DNA from: Xaviernesmea oryzae
GTDB taxonomy: Bacteria > Pseudomonadota > Alphaproteobacteria > Rhizobiales > Rhizobiaceae
DNA length: 64,000 bases
Assembly: GCF_900177415.1 (NCBI RefSeq)
Contig: NZ_FXAF01000011.1
Coordinates: 682,001 to 746,000 of the forward strand
Reading direction: 5' to 3'
Shown here: piece after piece, positions 26,507 to 35,018 of the stretch
How positions within the stretch are numbered: the stretch's first letter is position 1
Layout: every line of letters begins with the position of its first letter
Translations under genes and position numbers: made by a program
The notes under the pieces: model-generated
Database searches by the model: none
Told to the model about the DNA's origin: nothing
What the model saw: the letters and a program-made list of their open reading frames with translations, nothing else

Positions 26507-27652
26507 TCAGAAGCAGTCGAGGAAAAGCGCTTTCGTGTTCTCCAATGTCATCGGGACGGGATTGCCGCCGCAGCTCGGATCTTCGATCGCCATGGCCGTC
26601 AGTTCGTCGATTCGATCCGGTTGGATACCCATGGCCGTGAGGTTCTCCGGCACGCCGAGTTCCGATCGCAGCGAAAGCACGTAGTCATAGAAACCGTCGA
26701 AGCCGCCCGGAATTCCGAGATAGGCGGCCGCACGCGCGATCTTCTCCTCGATCGCCGGCCGGTTGAAGCGCAGCACCGGCGGCATGACGACCGCGTTGGT
26801 CATGCCGTGATGGGTGTTGTAGACCGCGCCGATCGGATGCGAGAGCGAGTGGATAGCGCCGAGCCCCTTCTGGAAGGCGACCGCCCCCATGGCGGCTGCC
26901 GACATCATGTTGGTGCGCGCTTCGAGATCCGCGCCGTCCCTGTAGGCCCGGGGCAGGAACTCCTTGACCAGCCGCATGCCTTCGAGCGCGATGCCGCCCG
27001 ACATCGGATGATAGAAGGGCGAAGAATAGGCTTCCAGGCAATGGGCGAACGCGTCCATGCCGGTGCCGGCTGTGATCGTCTTCGGCATGCCCATGGTGAG
27101 TTCCGGATCGCAGATGACGACGCCCGGCAGCATCTTCGGATGGAAGATGATCTTCTTCACATGCGTCTCGGAATTGGTGAGCACCCCTGCCCGGCCGACC
27201 TCCGAGCCGGTTCCTGCGGTAGTCGGCACCGCAATGATCGGCGCGATCTTCGAAGCGTCCGCCCGTGTCCACCAGTCGCCGATATCCTCGAAATCCCAGA
27301 CCGGCCGCGTCTGGCCTGCCATGAAGGCGATCAGCTTGCCGAGGTCGAGGCCGGAGCCCCCGCCGAAAGCCACGACACCGTCATGGCCGCCCTCTTTGTA
27401 AGCCCTGACGCCGGCTTCGAGATTCTTCTCGTTCGGATTCGGATCGACGTCGGAGAAGATGGCGCGGCCGAGACCGGCATCGGCGAGGACGTCGAGCGCA
27501 TGGGCGGTGATCGCCATCGAGGCCAGTCCCCGGTCGGTGACGAGCAGCGGCTTCTTCAGGCCCAGCGTCTTGCAGGCATCCGCCAGTTCCTTGATGCGCC
27601 CCCTGCCCAGCTTGACGGCGGTCGGATAGCTCCAGTTCGCGACGATATTCAT
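26507..27652 (-). CDS. Iron-containing alcohol dehydrogenase
   Basis: This 381-residue group III alcohol dehydrogenase has the NAD-binding GGGSGLDLGKLIAFMA segment and the iron site: ITAGTGMDAFAHCLEAYSSP (Asp and His ligands), then HSLSHPIGAVYNTHHGMTNA (two more His). It oxidises primary alcohols to aldehydes. It is the last gene of the minus-strand operon and its start overlaps the aldehyde dehydrogenase stop by four bases (ATGA), so the two act together on one alcohol-to-acid sequence. In the model proposed here the substrate is gamma-glutamylethanolamide, whose hydroxyl would become an aldehyde. Confidence 0.92.
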   Translation of the reverse strand: MNIVANWSYPTAVKLGRGRIKELADACKTLGLKKPLLVTDRGLASMAITAHALDVLADAGLGRAIFSDVDPNPNEKNLEAGVRAYKEGGHDGVVAFGGGSGLDLGKLIAFMAGQTRPVWDFEDIGDWWTRADASKIAPIIAVPTTAGTGSEVGRAGVLTNSETHVKKIIFHPKMLPGVVICDPELTMGMPKTITAGTGMDAFAHCLEAYSSPFYHPMSGGIALEGMRLVKEFLPRAYRDGADLEARTNMMSAAAMGAVAFQKGLGAIHSLSHPIGAVYNTHHGMTNAVVMPPVLRFNRPAIEEKIARAAAYLGIPGGFDGFYDYVLSLRSELGVPENLTAMGIQPDRIDELTAMAIEDPSCGGNPVPMTLENTKALFLDCF

Positions 27653-29034
27653 TTCGTGACCTTCTTCAGGTGATAGGATTTCGGGCGGGTCAGGCTGTGG
27701 AAGCCGAGGACGGAGAGCGAGCCACCTCGCCCGGTCTCCTTGACGCCGGTCCAGACGAGCGCGGGATCGAGATAATCGGCGCGGTTCATGAAGACCGTAC
27801 CGGTCTCGAGCTCACGCCCGATCTTCGCCGCCCGATCCGCATCCTTCGTCCAGAGCGAGACGGTAAGACCATACCGGCTGTCGTTCATCAGGCCGATCGC
27901 CTCGCCGTCGTCCTTCACCTTCATGATGCCGACCGCAGGCCCGAAGGTCTCCTCGCGCATGAACGGCATGGAATGATCGACATCGACGAGGATCTGCGGC
28001 GCGAGATAGGCGCCGCCGTCATCGGCCGGGAAAAGTTTCGGATCGATGAGCGCCCTGGCGCCCTTCGCGACGGCCTCGGCGATCTGCTCGCGCACCACCT
28101 TGGCAAACCGCTTGTTGGCCATCGGCCCGAGCGTCGTGTCCTTGTCGAGCGGATTGCCGAGCTTGTAGTTCGACACCCAGGCGACCGACTTCTCGACGAA
28201 ATCGTCATAGAGCGACTCGTGCACATAGATGCGCTCGATGCCGCAGCAGCACTGCCCGGAATTGTAGGTCGCACCGTCCATCAGCACGTCGACAGCCGCG
28301 TCGAGATCGGCATCCTCCGTCACGTAGCCGGGATCCTTGCCGCCGAGTTCGAGGCCAATGCCGATGAAGGTGCCGGCGGCAGCCCGCTCGATCGACCGGC
28401 CGCCCTCGACCGAACCGGTGAAGTTGATGAAGTTGAAAAGCCCCTGCGAAATGAGCTTCGCCGTCGTCTCGTGGTCGAGGAAGAGGTTCTGGAAGACATC
28501 TTCGGGAACGCCGGCCTCCACAAAGGCGCGCACAAGGCGCTCGCCCACGAGCAACGTCTGGGACGCGTGCTTGATGACGACCGCATTGCCGGCCATCAGT
28601 GCCGGCGCGACCGTGTTGATGGCCGTCATGTACGGGTAGTTCCAGGGCGCGATGACGAAGACGACCCCATGCGGCTCGCGCTCGATGCGACGCTCGAACG
28701 TGGCGCTGTCTTCGATCCGGATCGGCGCGAGCGCCTCCGCGGCGATCGACGCGACATAGTTGGAGCGCTCGTTGAACCCCTTGAACTCGCCGCCGTAACG
28801 CACCGGCCGGCCCATCATCCAGGCAAGCTCCGGCACGACCTCGTCCGCCATCTCGTTGAGACGGGCGACGCCCTTCAGCACGAGCTGGACGCGCTCTTCG
28901 AGCGGCCGCCTGGCCCAGGCTTTCTGCGCCCTGCGGGCGCGGCCCACGGCCTCTACCGCATCTTCCAGCGGCATTGCCGGACGTTCGGCATAGACCGAGC
29001 CGTCGACCGGCGAGATACATTGGATCATCGTCAT
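27649..29034 (-). CDS. NAD(P)-dependent aldehyde dehydrogenase
   Basis: The 461-residue ALDH has VIAPWNYPYMTAINTVAPAL, INFTGSVEGGRSIER, the catalytic Glu in GLELGGKDPGYV and the catalytic Cys in NSGQCCCGIERIYVHE, a run of three Cys. The ETFGPAVGIM and late GFHSLTRPKSYH segments are also typical. It would oxidise the aldehyde made by the adjacent Fe-alcohol dehydrogenase. Its N-terminus is short, as in ALDHs acting on amino- and gamma-glutamyl-aldehydes. It lies directly after the toxin gene of the embedded toxin-antitoxin pair, with 19 bases between. Confidence 0.92.
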   Translation of the reverse strand: MTMIQCISPVDGSVYAERPAMPLEDAVEAVGRARRAQKAWARRPLEERVQLVLKGVARLNEMADEVVPELAWMMGRPVRYGGEFKGFNERSNYVASIAAEALAPIRIEDSATFERRIEREPHGVVFVIAPWNYPYMTAINTVAPALMAGNAVVIKHASQTLLVGERLVRAFVEAGVPEDVFQNLFLDHETTAKLISQGLFNFINFTGSVEGGRSIERAAAGTFIGIGLELGGKDPGYVTEDADLDAAVDVLMDGATYNSGQCCCGIERIYVHESLYDDFVEKSVAWVSNYKLGNPLDKDTTLGPMANKRFAKVVREQIAEAVAKGARALIDPKLFPADDGGAYLAPQILVDVDHSMPFMREETFGPAVGIMKVKDDGEAIGLMNDSRYGLTVSLWTKDADRAAKIGRELETGTVFMNRADYLDPALVWTGVKETGRGGSLSVLGFHSLTRPKSYHLKKVTK

Positions 29035-29053
29035 GTAAACCTACTCCAGCAGA

Positions 29054-29470
29054 TCAACAGGCCAGCGTGCGGACATGCCCCGCCGCGCCATAAGCAAGGA
29101 TCGCGCGATCGCGCGTAATGATAGTCAGGTCATGCTCCCGCGCAGTTGCGATCAGGATACGGTCGATAGGGTCTTTGTGGGCCAGTTGGGGCAGAACGGA
29201 GGAGGCAATGAATATCTCAGCCGAAACATCCTGTTCCCCAACGTGAGCACCGGATAGAAAGTCCCGATACCATTTCAACGCGGACTTCGTTTCCGAAATG
29301 CGCCCCCGTGCAACGAGCATCCCCATCTCCCATGCGGTAACCGCCGAAACGAACACGGGTATATTCTCATGCCAGGCACGGCGAAGTGCAAATCTGGCTT
29401 CTTGCGCTAACGGCTGTTTTTGAGTGAGCCAGATTACTCCGCATGTGTCGATCAGGTAGCCGCTATTCAT
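29054..29470 (-). CDS. PIN-domain toxin (VapC-like ribonuclease)
   Basis: The 138-residue PIN protein has the family's acidic residues: YLIDTCGVIWL (first Asp), VSAVTAWEMGML (Glu), and KDPIDRILIATAREHDLTII with the closing Asp pair, then TRDRAILAYG. PIN toxins cleave RNA, usually tRNA or rRNA. The ATG at 29470 lies inside the antitoxin's last codons (8-base overlap), a translationally coupled arrangement that supports the start. The pair is embedded between the glutamine-synthetase-like and ALDH genes of an otherwise metabolic operon. Confidence 0.88.
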   Translation of the reverse strand: MNSGYLIDTCGVIWLTQKQPLAQEARFALRRAWHENIPVFVSAVTAWEMGMLVARGRISETKSALKWYRDFLSGAHVGEQDVSAEIFIASSVLPQLAHKDPIDRILIATAREHDLTIITRDRAILAYGAAGHVRTLAC

Positions 29471-29876
29471 TATAGAGCTTCTCGCCCCATTCGAAATCCA
29501 TCGGCTCGGTAAGATCGACCCCGGGCATGACGGTAATCGTGCCTGCCATGCAGCCAAAGATGGGATGGTCGGGAAGATCCTCCACCGGGACATCCTTGGC
29601 CGGGGAGCCGAACCCGGTCGAGTACGCTTTCTGCTTTCGCTCCTCAAAACCGGCAGTCGGGTGGCCACGATGCGCTGCTACCTCTTCAACGCTTACACCG
29701 AAGATGCGCGCGATCTCGTCCTGCTCCGCGGCAGTCATGCGACGGTTACCTCTCAACAGATGGGTAACTGCGCTTCGGTGACGATTGAGGTGACGCGCCA
29801 AATCACTCTGATTCATATTTCGCTTTTCAAGCTGTCCAAGAAACCAGTCCGTATCGATCGGATATTTTTGCGCCAT
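29463..29876 (-). CDS. XRE-family antitoxin with toxin-binding tail
   Basis: The 137-residue protein has an N-terminal helix-turn-helix (LEKRNMNQSDLARHLNRHRS, then AVTHLLRGNRRMTAAEQDEI) at about 15-65 and a C-terminal segment PIFGCMAGTITVMPGVDLTE followed by PMDFEWGEKLYNE. That tail resembles the C-terminal neutralising segment of Phd/VapB-type antitoxins, whereas the DNA-binding part is XRE-like, so the protein appears to combine an XRE domain with a tail used against PIN toxins. I chose the ATG at 29876 for the MAQKYPIDTDWF start; an earlier in-frame codon has no supporting sequence. Repeats just upstream are likely operator sites. Confidence 0.82.
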   Translation of the reverse strand: MAQKYPIDTDWFLGQLEKRNMNQSDLARHLNRHRSAVTHLLRGNRRMTAAEQDEIARIFGVSVEEVAAHRGHPTAGFEERKQKAYSTGFGSPAKDVPVEDLPDHPIFGCMAGTITVMPGVDLTEPMDFEWGEKLYNE

Positions 29877-29893
29877 GAGTCGAGCCTCCGTCC

Positions 29894-29957
29894 AACACGT
29901 TAGGAAATCCCACCGTGTTGCGAATTTCCATATCAAAAACGCAACAAAATCGCAACA
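29894..29957 (-). promoter_or_regulatory. Probable operator of the toxin-antitoxin pair
   Basis: The 81 bases between the glutamine-synthetase-like stop and the antitoxin start hold two inverted repeats: AACACG (29894-29899) with CGTGTT (29914-29919), and GTTGCG (29917-29922) with CGCAAC (29940-29945), plus a further CGCAACA at 29951-29957. Such overlapping repeats directly before an XRE antitoxin fit autorepression. Confidence 0.6.
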
Positions 29958-31337
29958 TCACGCCCTTTCGAAACCCCTCGCCACTTCCCAATCCGTCACG
30001 CGGCGGTCGTATTCCTCCTGTTCCCAGAGGCCGGCCCGGACATAGTGGTCGATGACGTCGGTGCCGAAGGCCGAGCGCAACATTTCGGAGCCGTTCAGGA
30101 TGCCGATCGCGTCTCGCAGCGTCCGCGGGATCTCCCGCACACCCTTGCCGCCATAGGCGTCACCGACGAAGGCGGGCTCCAGCTCCATCTTCTTTTCGAT
30201 GCCGTCGATACCGGCCGCGATCAGCGCCGCCATGGCGAGATAGGGATTGAGGTCGGAGCCGCCGACGCGGCATTCGACGCGGATGCCTCGGGTAGCTTCG
30301 CCGCAGAGGCGGTAACCGGCCGTGCGGTTGTCCTTGGACCAGATGGCCTTGGTCGGAGCGAAGGTGCCGGCCATGAAGCGCTTGTAGGAATTGATGTAGG
30401 GTGCCAGGAAATAGGTGATCTCGCCCGCATGGGTGAGCAGCCCGGCCATGTAATGCTTCATGGTCTCGGACATGCCGTGCTCGCCGGCTTCGTCAAAGAA
30501 AAGCGGCGTCGCGCCGTCTGCGCTCCAGAGAGACTGATGGATGTGCGAGGAACTGCCGGCGGCACCGTAATTCCACTTGGCGAGAAAGGTCACGGCCTTG
30601 CCCTTTTGCCAGGCGATCTCCTTGCAGGCATTCTTGATGATGGCATGGCGGTCGGCCATGGCGAGCGCGTCGGCGTAGCGGACGTTGATCTCCTCCTGGC
30701 CGGCCGATGCCTCGCCCTTGGAGTTCTCGACCGGGATGCCCGCGCCCTGCAGGCCGGTGCGGATCGCCCGCATCACGTCCTCTTCCTTGGTCGTCTGGAA
30801 GATGTGATAGTCCTCGTTATAGGCGCTGGCGAGCTTGAGATCGCGATACCCGCCTTCGCGGGCGCTGTCATAGGTCTGATCGAACAGGAAGAACTCCAGC
30901 TCGGTCGCCATGAAGGCCGTCATGCCCATGGCCTCAAGCCGCTTCACCTGCTTCTTCAGGATGGCGCGGGGGGAATGCGGCACTTCCTCATGGGTATGAT
31001 GGTCGAGCACGTCGCAGATGACGAGTGCCGTGCCTTCGAGCCAGGGCAGCTTCCTGAGCGTCGAGAGGTCCGGTTTCATCGTGTAGTCGCCATAGCCCTT
31101 TTCCCAGCTCGTCGCCTTGTATCCGGAGACCGTCTCCATCTCCATGTCCGTGGCGAGCAGGTAGTTGCAGCTATGGGTCTCCTTGTAGGCGCTCTCGACG
31201 AAATATTCCGCCTGGAAGCGTTTGCCCATCAGCCGCCCCTGCATGTCCACCTGGGCGGCAATGACCGTGTCGATACGCCCCGCGGCGACATCGAGCTTCA
31301 GATCGTCGAAAGAATAACTGGCGGCCATGCCCTGCAT
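29958..31337 (-). CDS. Glutamine-synthetase-like gamma-glutamyl-amine ligase
   Basis: This 459-residue member of the glutamine synthetase superfamily joins glutamate to an amine with ATP. GS metal/ATP motifs are visible: FMATELEFFLFDQTYDSARE, EASAGQEEINVRYADALAMA, the glutamate-binding AGSSSHIHQSLWSADGATPL, PTKAIWSKDNRTAGYRLCGE and RVECRVGGSDLNPYLAMAAL. It lacks the tyrosine adenylylation region of housekeeping GlnA, and the pattern fits PuuA/GlnA3/GlnA4-type enzymes acting on polyamines or ethanolamine. Located next to an ethanolamine-type permease, I infer ethanolamine as the likeliest amine. The start at 31337 has AAAGGAACGG upstream; another ATG three codons later is possible. Confidence 0.87.
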   Translation of the reverse strand: MQGMAASYSFDDLKLDVAAGRIDTVIAAQVDMQGRLMGKRFQAEYFVESAYKETHSCNYLLATDMEMETVSGYKATSWEKGYGDYTMKPDLSTLRKLPWLEGTALVICDVLDHHTHEEVPHSPRAILKKQVKRLEAMGMTAFMATELEFFLFDQTYDSAREGGYRDLKLASAYNEDYHIFQTTKEEDVMRAIRTGLQGAGIPVENSKGEASAGQEEINVRYADALAMADRHAIIKNACKEIAWQKGKAVTFLAKWNYGAAGSSSHIHQSLWSADGATPLFFDEAGEHGMSETMKHYMAGLLTHAGEITYFLAPYINSYKRFMAGTFAPTKAIWSKDNRTAGYRLCGEATRGIRVECRVGGSDLNPYLAMAALIAAGIDGIEKKMELEPAFVGDAYGGKGVREIPRTLRDAIGILNGSEMLRSAFGTDVIDHYVRAGLWEQEEYDRRVTDWEVARGFERA

Positions 31338-31388
31338 CCGTTCCTTTGAAAATAGGGAGGCGCGGCCTTGCGGCCGCGCCGGAAAATC

Positions 31389-32888
31389 TCAGACGAGCGA
31401 TGCCGCCTGCTTGTGCTCCATCGCGAATTCCTCTTCCGGCGAGAGGATCAGGCGGTGGCGGCCGACGATCGCGAAATAGGCGATCGCGACGGCGAACCAG
31501 ACGATGACCCACAGCACGCCCCTGGTGAAGTTCGGATCCTGGATCTGGTAGAGCAGCGTGACCACCGCGATGACGATCGTCAAGACGGCGCCGGGAATGC
31601 CGAGCGGCGAACGGAAGGGCCGCTCGATGTTCGGCAGCTTCTTGCGCAGGATGATGAAGGAGATCGCCTGCATGATGTAGGAGAACATCGCGCCGAAGAC
31701 CGCCATGTTGAGGAGCACGCTGCCGATGACGCTGCCGCCCTGCTCCGCGCCGAGCGAGAACCAGATCACCAGCATGACCGCCAGGCCGACCAGGGAACCG
31801 GTGATCATCGCGATGTAGGGCGTCCTGTAGGTCGAATGCGTCACCGAAAGCGCAGTCGGAAAATAGCCGGCACGCGACAGCGAATAGACCTGCCGGCCCT
31901 GCGCATAGAGGATCGTGTGGAAGCTGGCGATGAGGCCGGTCAACGCCACAAGGCCGAGAACCACGACGCCGCCGTCGCCATAGACCGCCTTGAAGCCGTC
32001 GAGCAGCGGCTCCAGCGATGAGCCGAGATGGAAGGAACCGACGCCCGGCACGGACGGGTTGAGCAGAACGATCATGAAGGCCGAGACCATCAGCGTCACC
32101 ATTCCGAGGATGATCCCCTTCGGCATGTCGCGCTTCGGATCGACGGATTCCTCCGCCGCCAGCGGAAGCTGTTCGATCGCCAGGAACAGCCAGACGGCGA
32201 ACGGCAGCGTCGCGAGCACGCCCGAGAAGCCGAACGGGAACCACGAGCCGTTGCCTTCCGGCAATTCGACCGCCGCGCCATCCGGCCCGGCCCCGATATT
32301 CAGCGCCCAGCGGGAGAAGTCCATGCTGGGGATCGCGCTGATCCAGAAGAACACCAGAACCGCCAGCGAGAGGATGGTGATGACCAGCGTCACCTTGAAC
32401 GAGAGCTCCAGGCCGAAGACGTTCAATGCCAGGAAGATCGCATAGAAGACGATCCAGATGAGTGGCGAATAGGCCGCGTCGAGTCCGAAGATCGAATTGA
32501 CGTAGGCCGTGATGAAGGTGACGATCACCGCCGGTGTCAGCACGTATTCGACATTCTCGCAAAGCCCGGTGATGAAGCCGCCCCACGGCCCCATGGCGGT
32601 GCGGGCGAAGGAATAGGCCGCGCCCGTATGCGGCAATGCCGGGCTCATCTCGGCGATCGAGAACGTGAGACCGAGATACATGATGGCGATGATGATGCCG
32701 GCGACCAGCATGCCGCCCCAGCCGCCCGTCGAGAAACCGAAATTCCAGCCGGAAAAATGGCCGGAAATGACCGCCCCGACGCCAAGCGCCCAGAGCGACC
32801 AGACCCCTGCATAGCGGGAGAGCCCGCGCTTTTCGAAATAGGATGCGTCCGCCTTCTTGTAGCTGACGCCCGCAGATGAACTTTCCAT
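31389..32888 (-). CDS. APC-family permease, ethanolamine (Eat) type
   Basis: The 499-residue membrane protein has about 12 helices. The first repeat reads WSLWALGVGAVISGHFSGWN, then GGWGGMLVAGIIIAIMYLGL and SIAEMSPALPHTGAAYSFAR, followed by ENVEYVLTPAVIVTFI; this pattern is characteristic of ethanolamine permeases as I recall the family. LFLAIEQLPLAAEESVDPKR is another APC hallmark. It probably imports ethanolamine or a related small amine into the cytosol. It lies between the amidohydrolase gene and the glutamine-synthetase-like gene on the same strand. Confidence 0.85.
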   Translation of the reverse strand: MESSSAGVSYKKADASYFEKRGLSRYAGVWSLWALGVGAVISGHFSGWNFGFSTGGWGGMLVAGIIIAIMYLGLTFSIAEMSPALPHTGAAYSFARTAMGPWGGFITGLCENVEYVLTPAVIVTFITAYVNSIFGLDAAYSPLIWIVFYAIFLALNVFGLELSFKVTLVITILSLAVLVFFWISAIPSMDFSRWALNIGAGPDGAAVELPEGNGSWFPFGFSGVLATLPFAVWLFLAIEQLPLAAEESVDPKRDMPKGIILGMVTLMVSAFMIVLLNPSVPGVGSFHLGSSLEPLLDGFKAVYGDGGVVVLGLVALTGLIASFHTILYAQGRQVYSLSRAGYFPTALSVTHSTYRTPYIAMITGSLVGLAVMLVIWFSLGAEQGGSVIGSVLLNMAVFGAMFSYIMQAISFIILRKKLPNIERPFRSPLGIPGAVLTIVIAVVTLLYQIQDPNFTRGVLWVIVWFAVAIAYFAIVGRHRLILSPEEEFAMEHKQAASLV

Positions 32889-33032
32889 GCCCTTCTCTCC
32901 TGATCAAGAAAACGGGCGGCCGGCCGTTCTGGCCAGCCCCACCCCAGTCGACATGTCCTGACGCCGCCCGCTTTTTTGTCGGTGTCGGCGCCTCGCAGCT
33001 TTTACTGCTCCCTCTGTCCCCTTTTCGGGGTC

Positions 33033-33809
33033 TTATCCTTGAACGTCTGCGAGGCTTTCCCGCAGCAGTCCTGTCAGAAAATCGGCCGCGACCCCCTGGC
33101 CGGTTTCGTCCGCTATCAGGTCGTTCCTGATCTCGATCATCACGTTCAGAAGCCCGGCCGGCAGGGCATGGGCTTCCAGCGTATGGGTGACGCCGTCCGC
33201 CGGACCATAAGGTTCGTTGCGCTCGACGCGATAGAGATGCGTATCGGCCGCGGCTTCCAGCATGCGGTCCGCGAGGCGGCTGTCGGTATCGTGCAGGATG
33301 CCGATCTCGACCGGCCGCTCTCTGCCGAAATAGACCGGCGTGAAACTGTGGACGGTGACGAACACCGTCCTCTGTCCCCGCCTCCGCCGCGCTTCGATCT
33401 CCTCGCGGATACGGTCGCGGAAGGGCATGTAAAGCGCGGTGGTGCGCCGCGAACGCTCGGCCTCGGACAGGTTCTCGTTGCCGGGAATACGAAAGACTTC
33501 GGAGACATCCCGTATCGCGGCCGGCGATTCCGGCGGCCGGTTGCAATCGTATATGAGACGGGAGAACCGCTGGTAGATCAGCGTCGCATCGAGGCTCTTC
33601 GACATCAGCCTGGCGACCGCCAGGGCCCCGGGGTCCCAGGCGATATGCGAGGCGAGCGCCTCCTCCGAAAGCCCGAGATCACCGTAGCGCTCCGGCAGCC
33701 GCCGCGAGGCATGCTCGCAGACGAGAAGCACCTCGCCCCTGCCCCTGGCGTTTTCCACGGCGACGGGTTCACCGTCCGCCTCCGTGAAAAACTCCGACTG
33801 AACCAGCAT
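33033..33809 (-). CDS. N-formylglutamate amidohydrolase-family enzyme
   Basis: The 258-residue protein shows the FGase pattern: VLLVCEHASRRLPERYGDLG, HIAWDPGALAVARLMSKSLD, YQRFSRLIYDCNRPPESPAA, and VFVTVHSFTPVYFGRERPVE with zinc/catalytic His residues. The classical reaction frees glutamate from N-formylglutamate in histidine breakdown, but no hut gene is nearby. In this operon an amidase that releases glutamate from a gamma-glutamyl compound would complete the pathway, which is inference. The ATG at 33809 gives MLVQSEFF; upstream in-frame codons run through the divergent promoter. The gene starts the minus-strand operon, divergent from the RpiR regulator. Confidence 0.82.
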   Translation of the reverse strand: MLVQSEFFTEADGEPVAVENARGRGEVLLVCEHASRRLPERYGDLGLSEEALASHIAWDPGALAVARLMSKSLDATLIYQRFSRLIYDCNRPPESPAAIRDVSEVFRIPGNENLSEAERSRRTTALYMPFRDRIREEIEARRRRGQRTVFVTVHSFTPVYFGRERPVEIGILHDTDSRLADRMLEAAADTHLYRVERNEPYGPADGVTHTLEAHALPAGLLNVMIEIRNDLIADETGQGVAADFLTGLLRESLADVQG

Positions 33810-33844
33810 GACCGCGTTCCAAGGAATGACTAATTTTGAATTAA

Positions 33845-33900
33845 GAAGAGAATTCTTCACTTTTCGATCGCCGTCAACGTGAATCTGAAAAATTCTCTTC
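33845..33900. promoter_or_regulatory. Inverted repeat between the amidohydrolase operon and the RpiR gene
   Basis: GAAGAGAATT at 33845-33854 recurs inverted as AATTCTCTTC at 33891-33900, 36 bases apart. The first copy also extends into the palindrome AGAATTCT. The pair sits in the 171-base divergent region, where the RpiR protein would act on both promoters. Binding is inferred. Confidence 0.55.
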
Positions 33901-33980
33901 AAGTCCACCGTTGACTTCTCCGGAGAAACGAATGTTAATCTTCCGCGGTAAACCGGCGCAGACCGGAGGGAACAGCTTTC

Positions 33981-34871
33981 GTGCCAACAACAGCACGCAC
34001 CGTATCGGATGTCATTCGTGTTCGTTACGACAGCCTGACGCGCGCGGAAAAACAGTTGGCGGACAGCCTATTGGAGAACTATCCGGTGTCGGGGCTCGGC
34101 AGCATCACTGTCATCGCGGAGAATGCCGGCGTCTCCACGCCGACCGTCGCGCGCATGGTCCAGAAGCTGGGCTACAAGGGCTATCCGGAATTCCAGTCGC
34201 ACCTGCATCAGGAACTCGAAGCGACGATCTCCAATCCCATCGCCAAGCACGACCGCTGGGCTTCCAACGCACCGGGAACGCATATCCTGAACCGTTTCGC
34301 CGATGCCATTACAGCCAATCTGCGCGACACGCTTTCGGATCTCGACACGACGACATTCGAGGGCGCGGCCGCACTTTTGCGTGACCGCAGCCGCAACATC
34401 TATTTCGTCGGAGGCCGCATCACCGGGGCGCTCGCGGAATATTTCTTCACCCACATGCAGGTCATCCGTCCGAAGACGACACTGATCTCCAACAATTCCA
34501 GCTCCTGGCCGCAGCACGTGCTCAACATGAGTGCGGGCGACGTGCTGGTGATCTTCGACATCCGCCGTTACGAGCAGGAGATGGCGACGCTGGCAGAGAC
34601 TGCAAAGGCGAACGGCGTCGTCATCGTCTTGTTCACCGACGTCTGGGCTTCGCCTGTCGCACAACACGCCCGGCACATGTTCAAAATGCGCATCGAAGCG
34701 CCCTCCGCCTGGGACTCCTCGGTGATCACCCTCTTTGTCGTCGAAGCGCTGATCGAGGCGGTACAGAGCGCCACATGGGAGGAAACCCGCGAACGCATGA
34801 ACTCTCTCGAAGGCCTGTTCGAGCGGAGCCGCCTCTTCCGCCGCCCGGGCCGTCAGACGCGCCCCGACTAA
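33981..34871 (+). CDS. RpiR/MurR-family transcriptional regulator
   Basis: The 296-residue protein starts at a GTG with GGAGGG about 11 bases upstream. An N-terminal HTH_6 domain (about 1-80) reads LTRAEKQLADSLLENYPVSG, then ITVIAENAGVSTPTVARMVQ and KLGYKGYPEFQSHL. A C-terminal SIS domain (about 125-260) has NIYFVGGRITGALAEYFFTH and GDVLVIFDIRRYEQEMATLA. SIS domains usually bind phosphorylated sugars; in amino-acid clusters the ligand is unknown. It is divergent from the amine-catabolic operon and upstream of an ABC importer on its own strand, so either or both may be targets. Confidence 0.9.
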   Translation: MPTTARTVSDVIRVRYDSLTRAEKQLADSLLENYPVSGLGSITVIAENAGVSTPTVARMVQKLGYKGYPEFQSHLHQELEATISNPIAKHDRWASNAPGTHILNRFADAITANLRDTLSDLDTTTFEGAAALLRDRSRNIYFVGGRITGALAEYFFTHMQVIRPKTTLISNNSSSWPQHVLNMSAGDVLVIFDIRRYEQEMATLAETAKANGVVIVLFTDVWASPVAQHARHMFKMRIEAPSAWDSSVITLFVVEALIEAVQSATWEETRERMNSLEGLFERSRLFRRPGRQTRPD

Positions 34872-34912
34872 CCATCGAGGGCGCAGGAATACCCCGGAAA
34901 ATCGGGAGCTTA

Positions 34913-34926
34913 TGAGCAAATGCTCA
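34913..34926 (+). promoter_or_regulatory. Palindromic operator candidate upstream of the ABC importer
   Basis: TGAGCAAATGCTCA has perfect six-base arms around AA and lies 92 bases before the GTG start of the binding-protein gene. The symmetry is clear; the factor is unknown. Confidence 0.55.
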
Positions 34927-35018
34927 CGATCCGGGCTGTCATATACGATACATGAACTGGCTCTACGAGTCGCGCCCGAACGATCCGAACCACACGACCT
35001 GAACCCTAGGAGGATATC

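Noticed and set aside
29958..31337. Housekeeping glutamine synthetase glnA
   Set aside because: The tyrosine adenylylation segment of GlnA is missing and the neighbours are amine catabolic genes, so an amine ligase is preferred.
31171..33546. A 791-codon frame on the minus strand across the permease and amidohydrolase genes
   Set aside because: It overlaps two well-supported genes out of frame and gives an Arg/Gly-rich sequence without membrane segments or family motifs.
33033..33809. hutG of a histidine utilisation operon
   Set aside because: No hutH, hutU, hutI or hutF is nearby; the operon context is amine ligation and oxidation.
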